Shown: one piece after another, positions 54,766 through 62,907 of the stretch
How the letters are laid out: each line of letters opens with the position of its first letter
How positions within the stretch are numbered: the stretch's first letter is position 1
From: RGVT01 sp037129475
GTDB taxonomy: Bacteria > Planctomycetota > Planctomycetia > Pirellulales > UBA1268
Direction of reading: 5' to 3'
Assembly: GCA_037129475.1 (NCBI GenBank)
Contig: JBAXUY010000003.1
Span: forward strand, 41,010 to 105,009
DNA length: 64,000 bases
Made by a program: the position numbers and the translations under genes
Notes under the pieces: generated by a model
Databases searched by the model: none
The model's input: the letters and a program-made list of their open reading frames with translations, nothing else
What the model was told of the DNA's origin: nothing

Positions 54766-55047
54766 TCACAGCTCGACCACCTCACCCGGCCGGAAGTCGG
54801 GCTTGTAGTCCCAGAAGGCGCCCCCCTTGAAGGGCACTCGCCTTGATCCCAGCGCCTGCATCCGTTCGCGCAGTCCCTCGAGAAACGCCTCGAGCATGCC
54901 AGCGCGGTCGATGAGCACGATCCGCCACAGCGTCATGTCGAGGTACAGCGGACTGCCGGCAGCAAGTTCCTGCGGGGTTTTGAAGACGGGGGCGAACGCT
55001 CGCCGGCCGAATGATAAAACGTACAAGTTTCGCCACGCTGGGCCCAT
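54766..55047 (-). pseudogene. Minimal nucleotidyltransferase (MNT) remnant
   Basis: A 93-aa frame whose residues about 30-93 match the C-terminal end of MNT-domain proteins: SPLYLDMTLWRIVLIDRAGM, ERMQALGSRRVPFKGG, then FWDYKPDFRPGEVVEL. The N-terminal nucleotidyltransferase motif GSxxxGxxxxxSDxD is absent, so it cannot be an active antitoxin. Upstream bases show no sign of it on the minus strand. Together with the adjacent HEPN fragment this is a decayed toxin-antitoxin pair. Confidence 0.6.
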
Positions 55048-55116
55048 TCCCGCCCGCTGCCGCCGCGCTGGATACTGTTGACCGAGAGATCATCCAAGCC
55101 ATCCCGACGCAACGTC

Positions 55117-56064
55117 ATGCCTCACCTGCCCGTCGACTGCATCGTCTGCGGCACCTGCACTGCCGACATTCTCGTGAAGCCCGTGGGCCTGTCGGCACCG
55201 ATCGGTGGCGGCCGGCTGTTTCACGTCGATCCGATCGACGTTACGACCGGTGGGATCGTCTGCAACTCCGGGATTGCGATGCGCCGGCTTGGCATGCGGG
55301 TCGCGGCCGCGGCGATCGTCGGCGACGACGTGTGGGGCGGTGTCGTCCGGCGCCACCTCGACGCCGAGGGGATCGCCACCCAGGCGGTTGAAGCACACCC
55401 GTCGCTCGCCACGAGTTCCACGGCGGTGCTCATTGATCCGGGCGGCGAGCGCAGCTTTGCCCATCATGTAGGGGTCTGCGGAGCGCTCGACGCCGCGTAT
55501 CTCCTTCGCCAGGAAGCGCACTTCGCCCAAGCTCGATTCGCACTCGTAGGCTACTTCGGACTGCTGCCCGCACTCGAACCGACGATCGGGGAGGCAGTGG
55601 CCTTCCTGCGGGGCCTCGGCTGCCAGGTGGCGCTCGAAACAGGCGGGAGCGGGGGCACGCTTTCCGCGATCGCTCCGGCGCTGCCGCACGTGGATCTCTA
55701 CGTGCCGAGCCTCGACGAGGCTGTGCACCAGACGGGCCTCACCGACCCGCGAGCGATCATCGACTGCTACCGCGCGCACGGGGCAGGGGGCATCGTGGGC
55801 GTGAAGCTGGGGTCGCGCGGCACGCTGCTGAGCCCGCGGGCAGGGGAGTTTCTCGAGATCCCGTGCATCCCGGCGCCCGGCCCCGTGGCCGACACGACCG
55901 GTGCCGGCGATTCGCTGCTCGCCGGGTTGATCACCGGCATTCTGCGCGGGATGCCGCTCGAGCAGGCCGGCCGGCTCGGGGCGGCCACGGCGGCGTGTTG
56001 CGTGACGGGAGTGGGTGCCACGGCGGGACTACGCTCGTTTGAGGACACGCTGCGGCTGGTGTAG
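55117..56064 (+). CDS. PfkB-family carbohydrate kinase
   Basis: A 315-aa ribokinase-superfamily kinase that would phosphorylate a sugar or nucleoside with ATP. GGIVCNSGIAMRRLGMRVAAAAIVGDD (45-71) is the N-terminal substrate loop region, and DTTGAGDS (259-266) is the C-terminal signature with catalytic Asp265. ATG 55117 is chosen because upstream codons in frame belong to the promoter. The stop codon TAG (56062-56064) lies in the first bases of the 54-nt hairpin element. It is convergent with citramalate synthase. Its substrate is unknown. Confidence 0.88.
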   Translation: MPHLPVDCIVCGTCTADILVKPVGLSAPIGGGRLFHVDPIDVTTGGIVCNSGIAMRRLGMRVAAAAIVGDDVWGGVVRRHLDAEGIATQAVEAHPSLATSSTAVLIDPGGERSFAHHVGVCGALDAAYLLRQEAHFAQARFALVGYFGLLPALEPTIGEAVAFLRGLGCQVALETGGSGGTLSAIAPALPHVDLYVPSLDEAVHQTGLTDPRAIIDCYRAHGAGGIVGVKLGSRGTLLSPRAGEFLEIPCIPAPGPVADTTGAGDSLLAGLITGILRGMPLEQAGRLGAATAACCVTGVGATAGLRSFEDTLRLV

Positions 56065-56114
56065 CGACAGGCCTCTAGGCCTGTCGATGGACAGGGCTGG
56101 AGCCCCGTCCCTAC
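56061..56114. repeat. 54-nt double-hairpin element, copy 1
   Basis: GTAG, then a perfect 10-bp stem CGACAGGCCT/AGGCCTGTCG (65-74 and 77-86), then a second stem GGACAGGGCT/AGCCCCGTCC with one mismatch, then CTAC. The same layout and length occur at 62849-62902. GTAG supplies the TAG stop of the PfkB gene. It may act as a bidirectional terminator or REP-like element. Confidence 0.75.
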
Positions 56115-56222
56115 GGGTGTCGATGGACAGGGCTGGAGCCCCGTCCCTACGGGTTTCGATGGACAGGGCTGGAGCCCCGTCCCTACGGGTTTCGATGGAC
56201 AGGGCTGGAGCCCCGTTCCTAC
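56086..56222. repeat. 36-bp tandem repeat, about 4 copies
   Basis: The second hairpin of the element above is repeated at exact 36-base steps (unit starts at 56086, 56122, 56158 and 56194; the last is cut short). Each unit begins GATGGACAGGGCTGGAGCCC. Variation is only one or two bases between units. The final CCTAC provides, on the minus strand, the TAG stop of citramalate synthase (56219-56221). Confidence 0.9.
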
Positions 56223-57787
56223 GAGCGCAACACGTAGTGGAACGAGTCGGCGAGCGCGAGCCAGCTTGCCTCGATCACGTTTTCGCTGACGCCGACGGTG
56301 CCCCACACACGGTCACCGTCGGTGCTCTCAATCGACACGCGCACCTTGGCCGCCGTGCCTTCCTGGGCATTGATCACTCGCACCTTGTAGTCGAGCAGGT
56401 GCATCCGTTCGACGGCCGGATAGGTGGCGGCAAGCGCCTTGCGCAGGGCCGCGTCGAGGGCATTCACGGGGCCGTCCCCCTCCGCCACCTCGTGACGCAG
56501 CCCGTCAGCCACGTGGAGCTTCACGGTGGCGAGCGTACGAATGTCGCCGTCTCCCCGGCTCTCCACGTCGACGTTGTAGCTCTCGCGGACAAACGCCGGC
56601 GTAAATGTGCCCGCGATGCGGTCGACGAGCAGGTCGAACGACGCACCCGCCGCCTCGAATTGCCAGCCCTCGTTCTCGAGCCGGCAGACCTCGGCCAGCA
56701 CCGTGTCGAGCAGCGTCCGGTCGTTCTTCACGTCGGCCCGCGTCACGAGGGCCGCGATGTTCGAGCGGCCGGAGAGCTCGCTGACGAGAATCCGGCGCGA
56801 GTTACCCACCGCCTCGGGGGCGATGTGCTCGTATGACTCGGTCGCCTTGGCCACTGCGTGGACGTGCATGCCACCCTTGTGGGCGAAGGCGCTCGAACCG
56901 ACGAACGGCTGGCCGGGGCGATAGCTCATGTTGGCCGTCTCGTAGACGAAACGCGAGAGCTCGGTGAGGTGCGCCGCACCGTTGCCCCCGAGCACGCCGA
57001 ACCCGGGCAGTTTGAGGGCGAGGTTCGCCACCACCGAGATCAGATCGGCATTGCCGCACCGCTCGCCGATCCCGTTGATCGTGCCCTGCACCTGCACCGC
57101 TCCGGCGGTGACGGCGGCCAGCGAGTTGGCGACGGCGAGATCGCAGTCGTTGTGACAGTGGATGGCGAGAGCCCGGGCACAGCCGGCGGAGTCGAGGGCG
57201 GCGGCCGCCTCATGGACGATCCGGCCGATTTCGTCGGGGAGCGTGCCACCGTTGGTGTCGCAGCAGACGATCCGCGTGGCCCCCGCCCGGGCGGCCTCGA
57301 CGATCGTGGCGGCCGCATATTCGCGGTCGAGCTTCCAGCCGTCGAAGAAGTGCTCGGCATCGTAAAACACCTCGCGGCCGGCTTGGGTGAGGTAGCCCAC
57401 CGTGTCGGCGATCATGGCGAGATTTTCCTCGCGCGACACACCGAGCACCTCGCTCACGTGGAAGGCCGACGTCTTGCCGACGATCGTCACGACCGACGTG
57501 CCGGCGTCGAGCAGAGCCTTCATTCCCGGATCCTCGGCGGCCGTCATCCCGCGACGCCGGGTCATGCCGAACGCGCACACCCGTGACTGCCGGAGGTTCA
57601 GTCCCCGCACCCGTTCGAAAAACTTGGCGTCCTTCGGGTTCGAGAGCGGATAGCCTCCCTCGATGAAGTCCACGCCCGCCTCGTCGAGCCGCCTCGTGAT
57701 GGCGAGCTTGTCCTCCAGGGAAAAGTTGACGCCTTCCCCCTGGCTGCCGTCGCGGAGCGTGGTGTCGTAGATTTCGATCGTGCGCAT
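56219..57787 (-). CDS. cimA: (R)-citramalate synthase
   Basis: A 522-aa enzyme of the LeuA/CimA family that condenses acetyl-CoA with pyruvate to citramalate, the first step of threonine-independent isoleucine synthesis. Family features: YDTTLRDGSQGEGVNFSLEDK (7-27), GGYPLSNPKD, HCHNDCDLAVANSLAAV with metal-binding His, NGIGERCGNADL, and FAHKGGMHVHAV. The C-terminal LeuA dimer domain ends at ALADSFHYVLRS. The length and the segment EGGYPLSNPKD fit CimA rather than LeuA. The start codon ATG at 57787 fits the family N-terminus MRTIEIYDTTLRDG. Confidence 0.93.
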   Translation of the reverse strand: MRTIEIYDTTLRDGSQGEGVNFSLEDKLAITRRLDEAGVDFIEGGYPLSNPKDAKFFERVRGLNLRQSRVCAFGMTRRRGMTAAEDPGMKALLDAGTSVVTIVGKTSAFHVSEVLGVSREENLAMIADTVGYLTQAGREVFYDAEHFFDGWKLDREYAAATIVEAARAGATRIVCCDTNGGTLPDEIGRIVHEAAAALDSAGCARALAIHCHNDCDLAVANSLAAVTAGAVQVQGTINGIGERCGNADLISVVANLALKLPGFGVLGGNGAAHLTELSRFVYETANMSYRPGQPFVGSSAFAHKGGMHVHAVAKATESYEHIAPEAVGNSRRILVSELSGRSNIAALVTRADVKNDRTLLDTVLAEVCRLENEGWQFEAAGASFDLLVDRIAGTFTPAFVRESYNVDVESRGDGDIRTLATVKLHVADGLRHEVAEGDGPVNALDAALRKALAATYPAVERMHLLDYKVRVINAQEGTAAKVRVSIESTDGDRVWGTVGVSENVIEASWLALADSFHYVLRS

Positions 57788-57862
57788 GCTGCTAGCCTAG
57801 TCGGAATTTGGGATGCCGGAAATCGACGCCGGTTTGCCTCGCCTCACTCGGGGGATCCGTCC

Positions 57863-58405
57863 GTGAGCCGCCGGATGTTCATCGCGATCGACCTGCCCAA
57901 GCCCGTCGGCTGGGAACTGTGCCGATTGGTGGCGGATCCGCCACGCGGCGTGCGGCCGGTCCGGCCGGCACAGGTCCACCTCACGCTTCACTTCCTCGGC
58001 GAAGTCGACGACGAGGGCCAGGCGTCCCTGTGCAAGTCGCTCGCCCAGGTGCGTTACGAGCCGTTCTTGATCGCGATCCGGGGCACGGGCGTGTTTCCGC
58101 CGCGGGGCCGGCCGACCGTCCTGTGGGCGGGCGTGGCGGAATCCGCGCGGCTCGCGGAGCTGCATGCCGCCATCGGCACGGCGATCGAGTCGTGCGGGCT
58201 GGAGGTCGAGCGACGGACATACGTGCCGCACATCACGCTCGCTCGTCTCACGCCGGCTGTGCCACGGGCGTGGGCGGCCCGAGTGCTCCACGAAACGGCG
58301 GGGCTCGAAGTGGATGGCCTGGTAGTCGACCGGTTCCATCTCTACGAAAGTCGCAGACTCGACGGGGCGACCGAGCACTCGGTCATGGCGACGTATCCTC
58401 TGTAG
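57863..58405 (+). CDS. thpR: RNA 2',3'-cyclic phosphodiesterase (2'-5' RNA ligase family)
   Basis: A 180-aa member of the 2H phosphoesterase superfamily, with the two HxT motifs H39-L-T41 (HLTLHFLG) and H123-I-T125 (VPHITLARL). These hydrolyse 2',3'-cyclic phosphates on RNA; the bacterial LigT/ThpR role in vivo is not fully clear. GTG 57863 has GGGGG upstream; ATG 57875 is an alternative. It is divergent from cimA and convergent with ftsK. Confidence 0.88.
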   Translation: MSRRMFIAIDLPKPVGWELCRLVADPPRGVRPVRPAQVHLTLHFLGEVDDEGQASLCKSLAQVRYEPFLIAIRGTGVFPPRGRPTVLWAGVAESARLAELHAAIGTAIESCGLEVERRTYVPHITLARLTPAVPRAWAARVLHETAGLEVDGLVVDRFHLYESRRLDGATEHSVMATYPL

Positions 58406-58449
58406 CCGCAGGGGGGCACTTTGCGGAATCCGGCCCGGGGGTCCGTTTT

Positions 58450-58473
58450 GGTGCAGATTGAACAACCTGCACC
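58450..58473. terminator. Hairpin in convergent gap before ftsK stop
   Basis: GGTGCAG-(10 nt)-CTGCACC is a perfect 7-bp stem between the phosphodiesterase stop (58405) and the ftsK stop (58473-58475). A TTTT precedes it on the plus strand (AAAA after it on the minus strand). It may terminate transcription from one or both sides. Confidence 0.35.
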
Positions 58474-61163
58474 TACAGAGCTTCGTCGTCCTCTTCGTCG
58501 TAGACGTCCTCTTCGTCGTCGAAGTCGTCGGCAAACGCTTCCTCGCGGTCGATCTCGTCGTCAGCGTCGATGACCGTCTCGGCCGCAGCGAGCTCCGCAT
58601 GCGGATGGATCTTGAGCTTGCCACGCGGGGCGGGGTCGGCCGGCACGGGCTGCGTGCCGTTGCGTTCGGCCCATTGCTCCATCGTGAGGAGGACCTCGCG
58701 GGCCTGCGAGCCGGCATATTGCCCCACCACGCCGTCTTCGGCCATGAAGTCGATCAGGCGGGCCCCGCGGCCGTAGCCCACGCCGAGCGCCCGCTGGAGG
58801 AGCGACACGCTGCCACGGCCTTCGCGGATCACCACCTCGACCGCCGCTTCGTACAGCTCGTCCTTGTCCTTCGGGCTGGGGCCGCCCTTGGCCGTGTCGC
58901 CCGACGGGGCGGGCTGGAGATTGACGAGTTCCTCCGCGTACTGGGGCTTGTCGGTGCCGACGACTGCCATCACGCGGCCGATCTCGTCATCGGAGAGATA
59001 CGTGCCTTGGCCACGCAGGATCTGGCTCGTGCCCGGCGAGAGGAAGAGCATGTCGCCATTGCCGAGGAGCCGTTCCGCACCCATTTCGTCGAGCACCACG
59101 CGGCTGTCGGTGCGGCTGGCCACCTGGAAGGCGATCCGCGCCGGCAGGTTGCTCTTGATGAGGCCGGTGATCACGTCGACCGTCGGCTTCTGCGTGGCGA
59201 GCACGAGGTGGATGCCCACGGCCCGGCTCTTCTGGGCGAGCCGGATGATGTGCTGCTCGATCTCCTTGCCCGCCGTCATCATCATGTCGGCGATCTCGTC
59301 GGCGATGATCACGATGTAGGGCATCGTGGCGGGGATGGCGGCCGCCTCCTCCTCGCTCTCGGGCTGCATCCGTTCGAGGATCGTGTCGCGGCCGAGGGCG
59401 TTGTATTGCGACAGATGCCGCACGCCCACCTTGGCAAGGAGGGCGTAGCGCTCTTCCATCTTCTCGACGGCCCACGCGAGGATCGCCTCCGCCTTCCGCA
59501 TGTCGGTGACCACCGGATGCATGAGATGCGGCAGCGACTTGTAGGGCGTGAGTTCGACCATTTTGGGGTCGATCATCAGCATGCGCACCTCGTCGGGCCG
59601 GCGCGTCATGAGCATCGACACGATCAGCGAGTTCAAGCACACGCTCTTGCCCGTGCCCGTCCGGCCTGCGATCAGCAGGTGGGGCATGCTCGCCATGTCC
59701 ACGACCATCGGATTGCCCGCCACGTCCTTGCCGAGGAAGATCGGGATCTTCATCGTGCGGCTCTTGGCCTGCGTCTCCTCGATCACCTCGCGGAGGCGCA
59801 CCATCTGCCGGTCGGTGTTGGGCACTTCGATGCCCACGGAGTTTTTGCCGGGGATCGGGGCCACGATCCGCACGCTCGGCACGCGGAGGGCGATCGCCAG
59901 GTCGTCGGCGAGGTTCGCGATCTTGGCCAGCCGCAGGCCGGCTTCGAGCTCGATCTCGTATTGCGAGATGACCGGGCCGGTTTCGACCTCGACCACGCGC
60001 ACCTTGAAGCCGAAATCGGCGAACGTCTTCTCGAGCACCTTGGCCCGCTCGCGCACTTCCTGCTCCTGGGCTTCGAGCTGCAGTTGTTCGGCCGGGAGCA
60101 GGAGATCGATCGAGGGCATTTCGTAGTCGGCCGTGGGGTCGGGGGCCAGTTCGAGCACGGAGCCGGGCCGGCGCCGATTCGCCAGTGAGCGGATCGGCAC
60201 GGGGCGCTCGGCCGGAGCCTCGTCGTCGGCCGACGCGTCGCTGGCATCGGATTCGTCGGCATCGCTCGCTTCGGCGTCGGCTTCGAACGACGAGTCGTCG
60301 TCGAGGTCGACTGGATCGATCTCGCGGCGACGCACCTTGATCGTGGGGCCGTCCTCGTCCGCTTCGTGATCGTCATCAGAGCCGGGAAGGGCGGCGGGGA
60401 GCGAGCCACGGAGGCGGCCGGCGAAGAGGCCCTGGTCGTCGTGTTCACCTGCGAGCGTTTCGGACACCGAACGGCCGACGTGCCGGCCTCCGATCGCCTC
60501 CCGCGCCGTCCCCGGGAAGGCGGCCAGGGCTGCCACCGCCGACAGGCAGACGCCCCCGAGCTTCACGAGCAGGGCATCACATGCCAGAAACAGCCCAGCG
60601 GCGGTGACGCCGGCGGCCACGATCGCGGCCCCGGCGGTCGCAAGGTATCCCTCGGCAAGGATTCGTCCAAGCGCGCCCACGGAGCCACCCGGGCCCCACA
60701 GCGGCCGCGCCACCCAGGCCGGCAAAAACATCGTGAGCAGCGTACACGCCCCCACCGTCGCGAGTACCGCGCCGATGGCCTTGAGGGGTAGATCGGCCAT
60801 TGTGCGGCGGCGGAGCAGGGCGACGTCGAGCCCTGCGACCAAAGCGGCGACGAACCAGGCGCCGAGGCCCAGCCATTCGTAGAGCGTCCCGGCGGCAGCC
60901 GACCCGATGAAGCCGCATGCGTTCACGGCGCGCGCATGCGGCGGGAAGGCTCGGACGCCTGGCGGATCGGCAGGATGGTAGGTGGCGAGCGACGCGACGA
61001 GGAACACGATGCCGGCGAGCAACGCGAGCGCGGTCAGGTCGCGCAGCCGGTCGCGGGCCGCCTCCCGTGCAGGCGTTGCCTCTGCAGCGGCAATCCGGTT
61101 CTTCGCCGCTCCAAAGCGGCTGGCGGGAAACGACGATTCGAACGAGCGGTCGATCGAGGCCAT
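58473..61163 (-). CDS. ftsK: FtsK/SpoIIIE DNA translocase
   Basis: An 896-aa division protein that pumps chromosomal DNA at the septum. Four or more hydrophobic helices at about 44-62, 84-118, 127-150 and 170-215, an acidic linker (about 262-320), then alpha and beta motor domains with Walker A AGRTGTGKSV (499-508) and Walker B VIIADE (618-623). HLVLATQKPTVDVITGLIKSN and GNGDMLFL are FtsK signatures. The DNA-binding gamma winged helix is at about 765-826. A strongly acidic tail of about 30 residues (866-896) follows, which is unusual for FtsK. AGGA precedes ATG 61163. It is divergent from the channel gene. Confidence 0.93.
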   Translation of the reverse strand: MASIDRSFESSFPASRFGAAKNRIAAAEATPAREAARDRLRDLTALALLAGIVFLVASLATYHPADPPGVRAFPPHARAVNACGFIGSAAAGTLYEWLGLGAWFVAALVAGLDVALLRRRTMADLPLKAIGAVLATVGACTLLTMFLPAWVARPLWGPGGSVGALGRILAEGYLATAGAAIVAAGVTAAGLFLACDALLVKLGGVCLSAVAALAAFPGTAREAIGGRHVGRSVSETLAGEHDDQGLFAGRLRGSLPAALPGSDDDHEADEDGPTIKVRRREIDPVDLDDDSSFEADAEASDADESDASDASADDEAPAERPVPIRSLANRRRPGSVLELAPDPTADYEMPSIDLLLPAEQLQLEAQEQEVRERAKVLEKTFADFGFKVRVVEVETGPVISQYEIELEAGLRLAKIANLADDLAIALRVPSVRIVAPIPGKNSVGIEVPNTDRQMVRLREVIEETQAKSRTMKIPIFLGKDVAGNPMVVDMASMPHLLIAGRTGTGKSVCLNSLIVSMLMTRRPDEVRMLMIDPKMVELTPYKSLPHLMHPVVTDMRKAEAILAWAVEKMEERYALLAKVGVRHLSQYNALGRDTILERMQPESEEEAAAIPATMPYIVIIADEIADMMMTAGKEIEQHIIRLAQKSRAVGIHLVLATQKPTVDVITGLIKSNLPARIAFQVASRTDSRVVLDEMGAERLLGNGDMLFLSPGTSQILRGQGTYLSDDEIGRVMAVVGTDKPQYAEELVNLQPAPSGDTAKGGPSPKDKDELYEAAVEVVIREGRGSVSLLQRALGVGYGRGARLIDFMAEDGVVGQYAGSQAREVLLTMEQWAERNGTQPVPADPAPRGKLKIHPHAELAAAETVIDADDEIDREEAFADDFDDEEDVYDEEDDEAL

Positions 61164-61326
61164 GGGGGAATCCTTTCCTCCTGAACTCTACAGGCCGATT
61201 CCGCGGGGGGCGGCTGGCGGTGCATGGCCTTCGAGCGTCTGGCCTGTTGCAGACTCCGCCTGTGACGGCCATGCCGGATATGCCGCGCGTACGGTATCCT
61301 CGTGCTCCCGCCGCGAGCCACCCCCG

Positions 61327-61896
61327 ATGCCCCGCTTCATCACCAGCCAGACTGCACGCCAAGCCATCGAGACGGTCGTCATTCTCGTGGTGGCGGGAAT
61401 CGTGCATGAAATCTGGCAGCGGGGCCTGCTGCCACCGTCCACCCTCTGCTGGCTCGTGTGCGGCCTCGCTCTTCTGAAGACCGCCTTCTTCTTCGCCGAG
61501 AATCTCCAGCACATCCTCCTCGCGACCGCTCACGAGATTCCGTACCACCGGTTTTTGGGGCTCATGGGCGTGAATATGGCCCAGATCACGATGTCGTTTG
61601 CGCTCGACTTCTTCCTGCTGGAGACGGCGGCAGAGGGGAGTTTGAGCGGCTTCGTGGCGGGCCTCACGGAGCCCAGGATCCTGTTCGACTGCTTTTTTTA
61701 CAGCGTGCTCAACTTCACGTTCTTTGGCTTCGGCGACATCACGCCGCAGTCGATTCCCGCGAAGCTGGTGACGCTCATGGAAGTGACGCTCGCGTTTTTC
61801 ACCGTGATCTTCCTGCTCTCCGACTTCATCAGCCTCAAGGATTCGCTGCGCGGCGGGCGCACGGAGCCGCAGCGCTCCGGCAGGCAACGCCCATGA
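61327..61896 (+). CDS. Ion-channel-like membrane protein with K+-channel-type pore
   Basis: A 189-aa membrane protein with about 4 hydrophobic segments (about 13-28, 38-57, 83-98 and 145-165). A pore-like loop at about 120-140 ends NFTFFGFGDITPQ (T131-F-F-G134-F-G-D137), comparable to the TTVGYGD selectivity filter of potassium channels but with the second Thr and Val replaced by Phe and Tyr by Phe. This resembles the two-helix Ion_trans_2 family. ATG 61327 is in frame with the transmembrane start; codons above it look non-coding. The stop overlaps the ATG of the EamA transporter (ATGA). Ion specificity is uncertain. Confidence 0.7.
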   Translation: MPRFITSQTARQAIETVVILVVAGIVHEIWQRGLLPPSTLCWLVCGLALLKTAFFFAENLQHILLATAHEIPYHRFLGLMGVNMAQITMSFALDFFLLETAAEGSLSGFVAGLTEPRILFDCFFYSVLNFTFFGFGDITPQSIPAKLVTLMEVTLAFFTVIFLLSDFISLKDSLRGGRTEPQRSGRQRP

Positions 61897-62852
61897 CGAT
61901 GAGCCTGCCTACCGGATCGGTGACACTCGGCATCGCCGCGGGCCTGCTCTCGGGCGCATGCATGTCGTTCTCCTACCTGCTGTCGCGGCACCACGCCCTC
62001 GGCTACCCGGCGGAGGACCGTCCGGAGGCGGCGATCGGGCTGCTCTTCCGCTCACACGTGGTGATGGGACTCATCGCCCTGCCTGCGGTCGCATGGCTCT
62101 GGCCCGCGGGCATGCCCTCCGTCGACCGCTATATCCTGCCGCTCCTCGCTGCCGCCGGCCTCTACTTTCTCGGCAACATCCTGCTCTTCGGGCTCTTGCG
62201 CCGCGTCGAGGCCTCGCGGCTCACGCCGTTCCTCGGGCTCAAGGTGTTCATGCTCGCCGTGATCGTGGCCGTGTTCCTCGGCCGGCCACTCACGGCGACC
62301 CAGTGGACGGCAGTGACCCTGAGCGTGGCGGCCACGGCGCTCTTGCAGGGCACCGCCGGCGGCCTGCCGGCGCGGGCACTCGGCCGGATTTTGCTCGTCT
62401 GCCTCTGCTTCGCGGTCTCCGATCTGTTCATCGTGCGCCTGATCGACGTGCTCGACCTGTCGACCGTTGGCAACTCGCGGCGGCTCACGGCGGCCGTGCT
62501 GGGGATGCTCCTCACCTACGTCGCCTGCGGCGCGTCGTGCGGCGTGGTATTGCTCACCGGCCGATTCCGCCCGCCAGCCCGTCTCGCATGGCCGGCCTGG
62601 CGGACGGCTGCCACGTATGCCGGCACCTGGCTCCTGGCGATGGCCGGCCTCTACATCTGCTTTGGGCTCGTGGGCGCCGTGTTCGGCAACGTCGTGCAGT
62701 CGACCCGGGGCATCATGTCGGTTGTGATCGGCGCCGTGCTCGCCCATCTCGGCTGGCACGAACTCGAGCAGCAGGTGGACCGTGCCACGCTCGTGCGCCG
62801 CATCGGCGCGGCGTGCCTGATGACCGCCGCGATCGCCGTGTACGTGCTGTAG
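61893..62852 (+). CDS. EamA/DMT-family transporter
   Basis: A 319-aa membrane protein with about 10 hydrophobic helices in two halves, typical of the drug/metabolite transporter superfamily. The N-terminal helix GIAAGLLSGACMSFSYLLSR and the C-terminal half with LGRILLVCLCFAVSDLFIV and GLVGAVFGNVVQSTRGIMSV support this. It is translationally coupled to the channel-like gene through ATGA. The stop TAG (62850-62852) is inside the 54-nt element. The cargo is unknown. Confidence 0.82.
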   Translation: MTMSLPTGSVTLGIAAGLLSGACMSFSYLLSRHHALGYPAEDRPEAAIGLLFRSHVVMGLIALPAVAWLWPAGMPSVDRYILPLLAAAGLYFLGNILLFGLLRRVEASRLTPFLGLKVFMLAVIVAVFLGRPLTATQWTAVTLSVAATALLQGTAGGLPARALGRILLVCLCFAVSDLFIVRLIDVLDLSTVGNSRRLTAAVLGMLLTYVACGASCGVVLLTGRFRPPARLAWPAWRTAATYAGTWLLAMAGLYICFGLVGAVFGNVVQSTRGIMSVVIGAVLAHLGWHELEQQVDRATLVRRIGAACLMTAAIAVYVL

Positions 62853-62902
62853 CGACAGGCCTCCAGGCCTGTCGGCCGACAGAGCTGAAGCTCCGTCGCT
62901 AC
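62849..62902. repeat. 54-nt double-hairpin element, copy 2
   Basis: GTAGCGAC at the left end and GTCGCTAC at the right end are perfect inverted repeats. Inside, CGACAGGCCT/AGGCCTGTCG (62853-62862 and 62865-62874) and CGACAGAGCT/AGCTCCGTCG (one mismatch) form two hairpins. It sits in the tail-to-tail gap between the EamA gene and the DUF1501 gene, and its GTAG gives the EamA stop codon. Confidence 0.75.
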
Positions 62903-62907
62903 GGCCG

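Noticed and set aside
55001..55116. Possible tRNA or small RNA upstream of the PfkB gene
   Set aside because: No cloverleaf or conserved tRNA boxes were found. The bases are partly the MNT fragment and partly promoter.
56086..56222. Short direct repeats as a CRISPR array
   Set aside because: The units are contiguous 36-mers without unique spacers, so this is a tandem repeat, and no cas gene is present.
58458..60188. 576-aa open frame on the plus strand
   Set aside because: It is antisense to ftsK; its His/Asp-rich sequence mirrors the acidic and Arg codons of ftsK.
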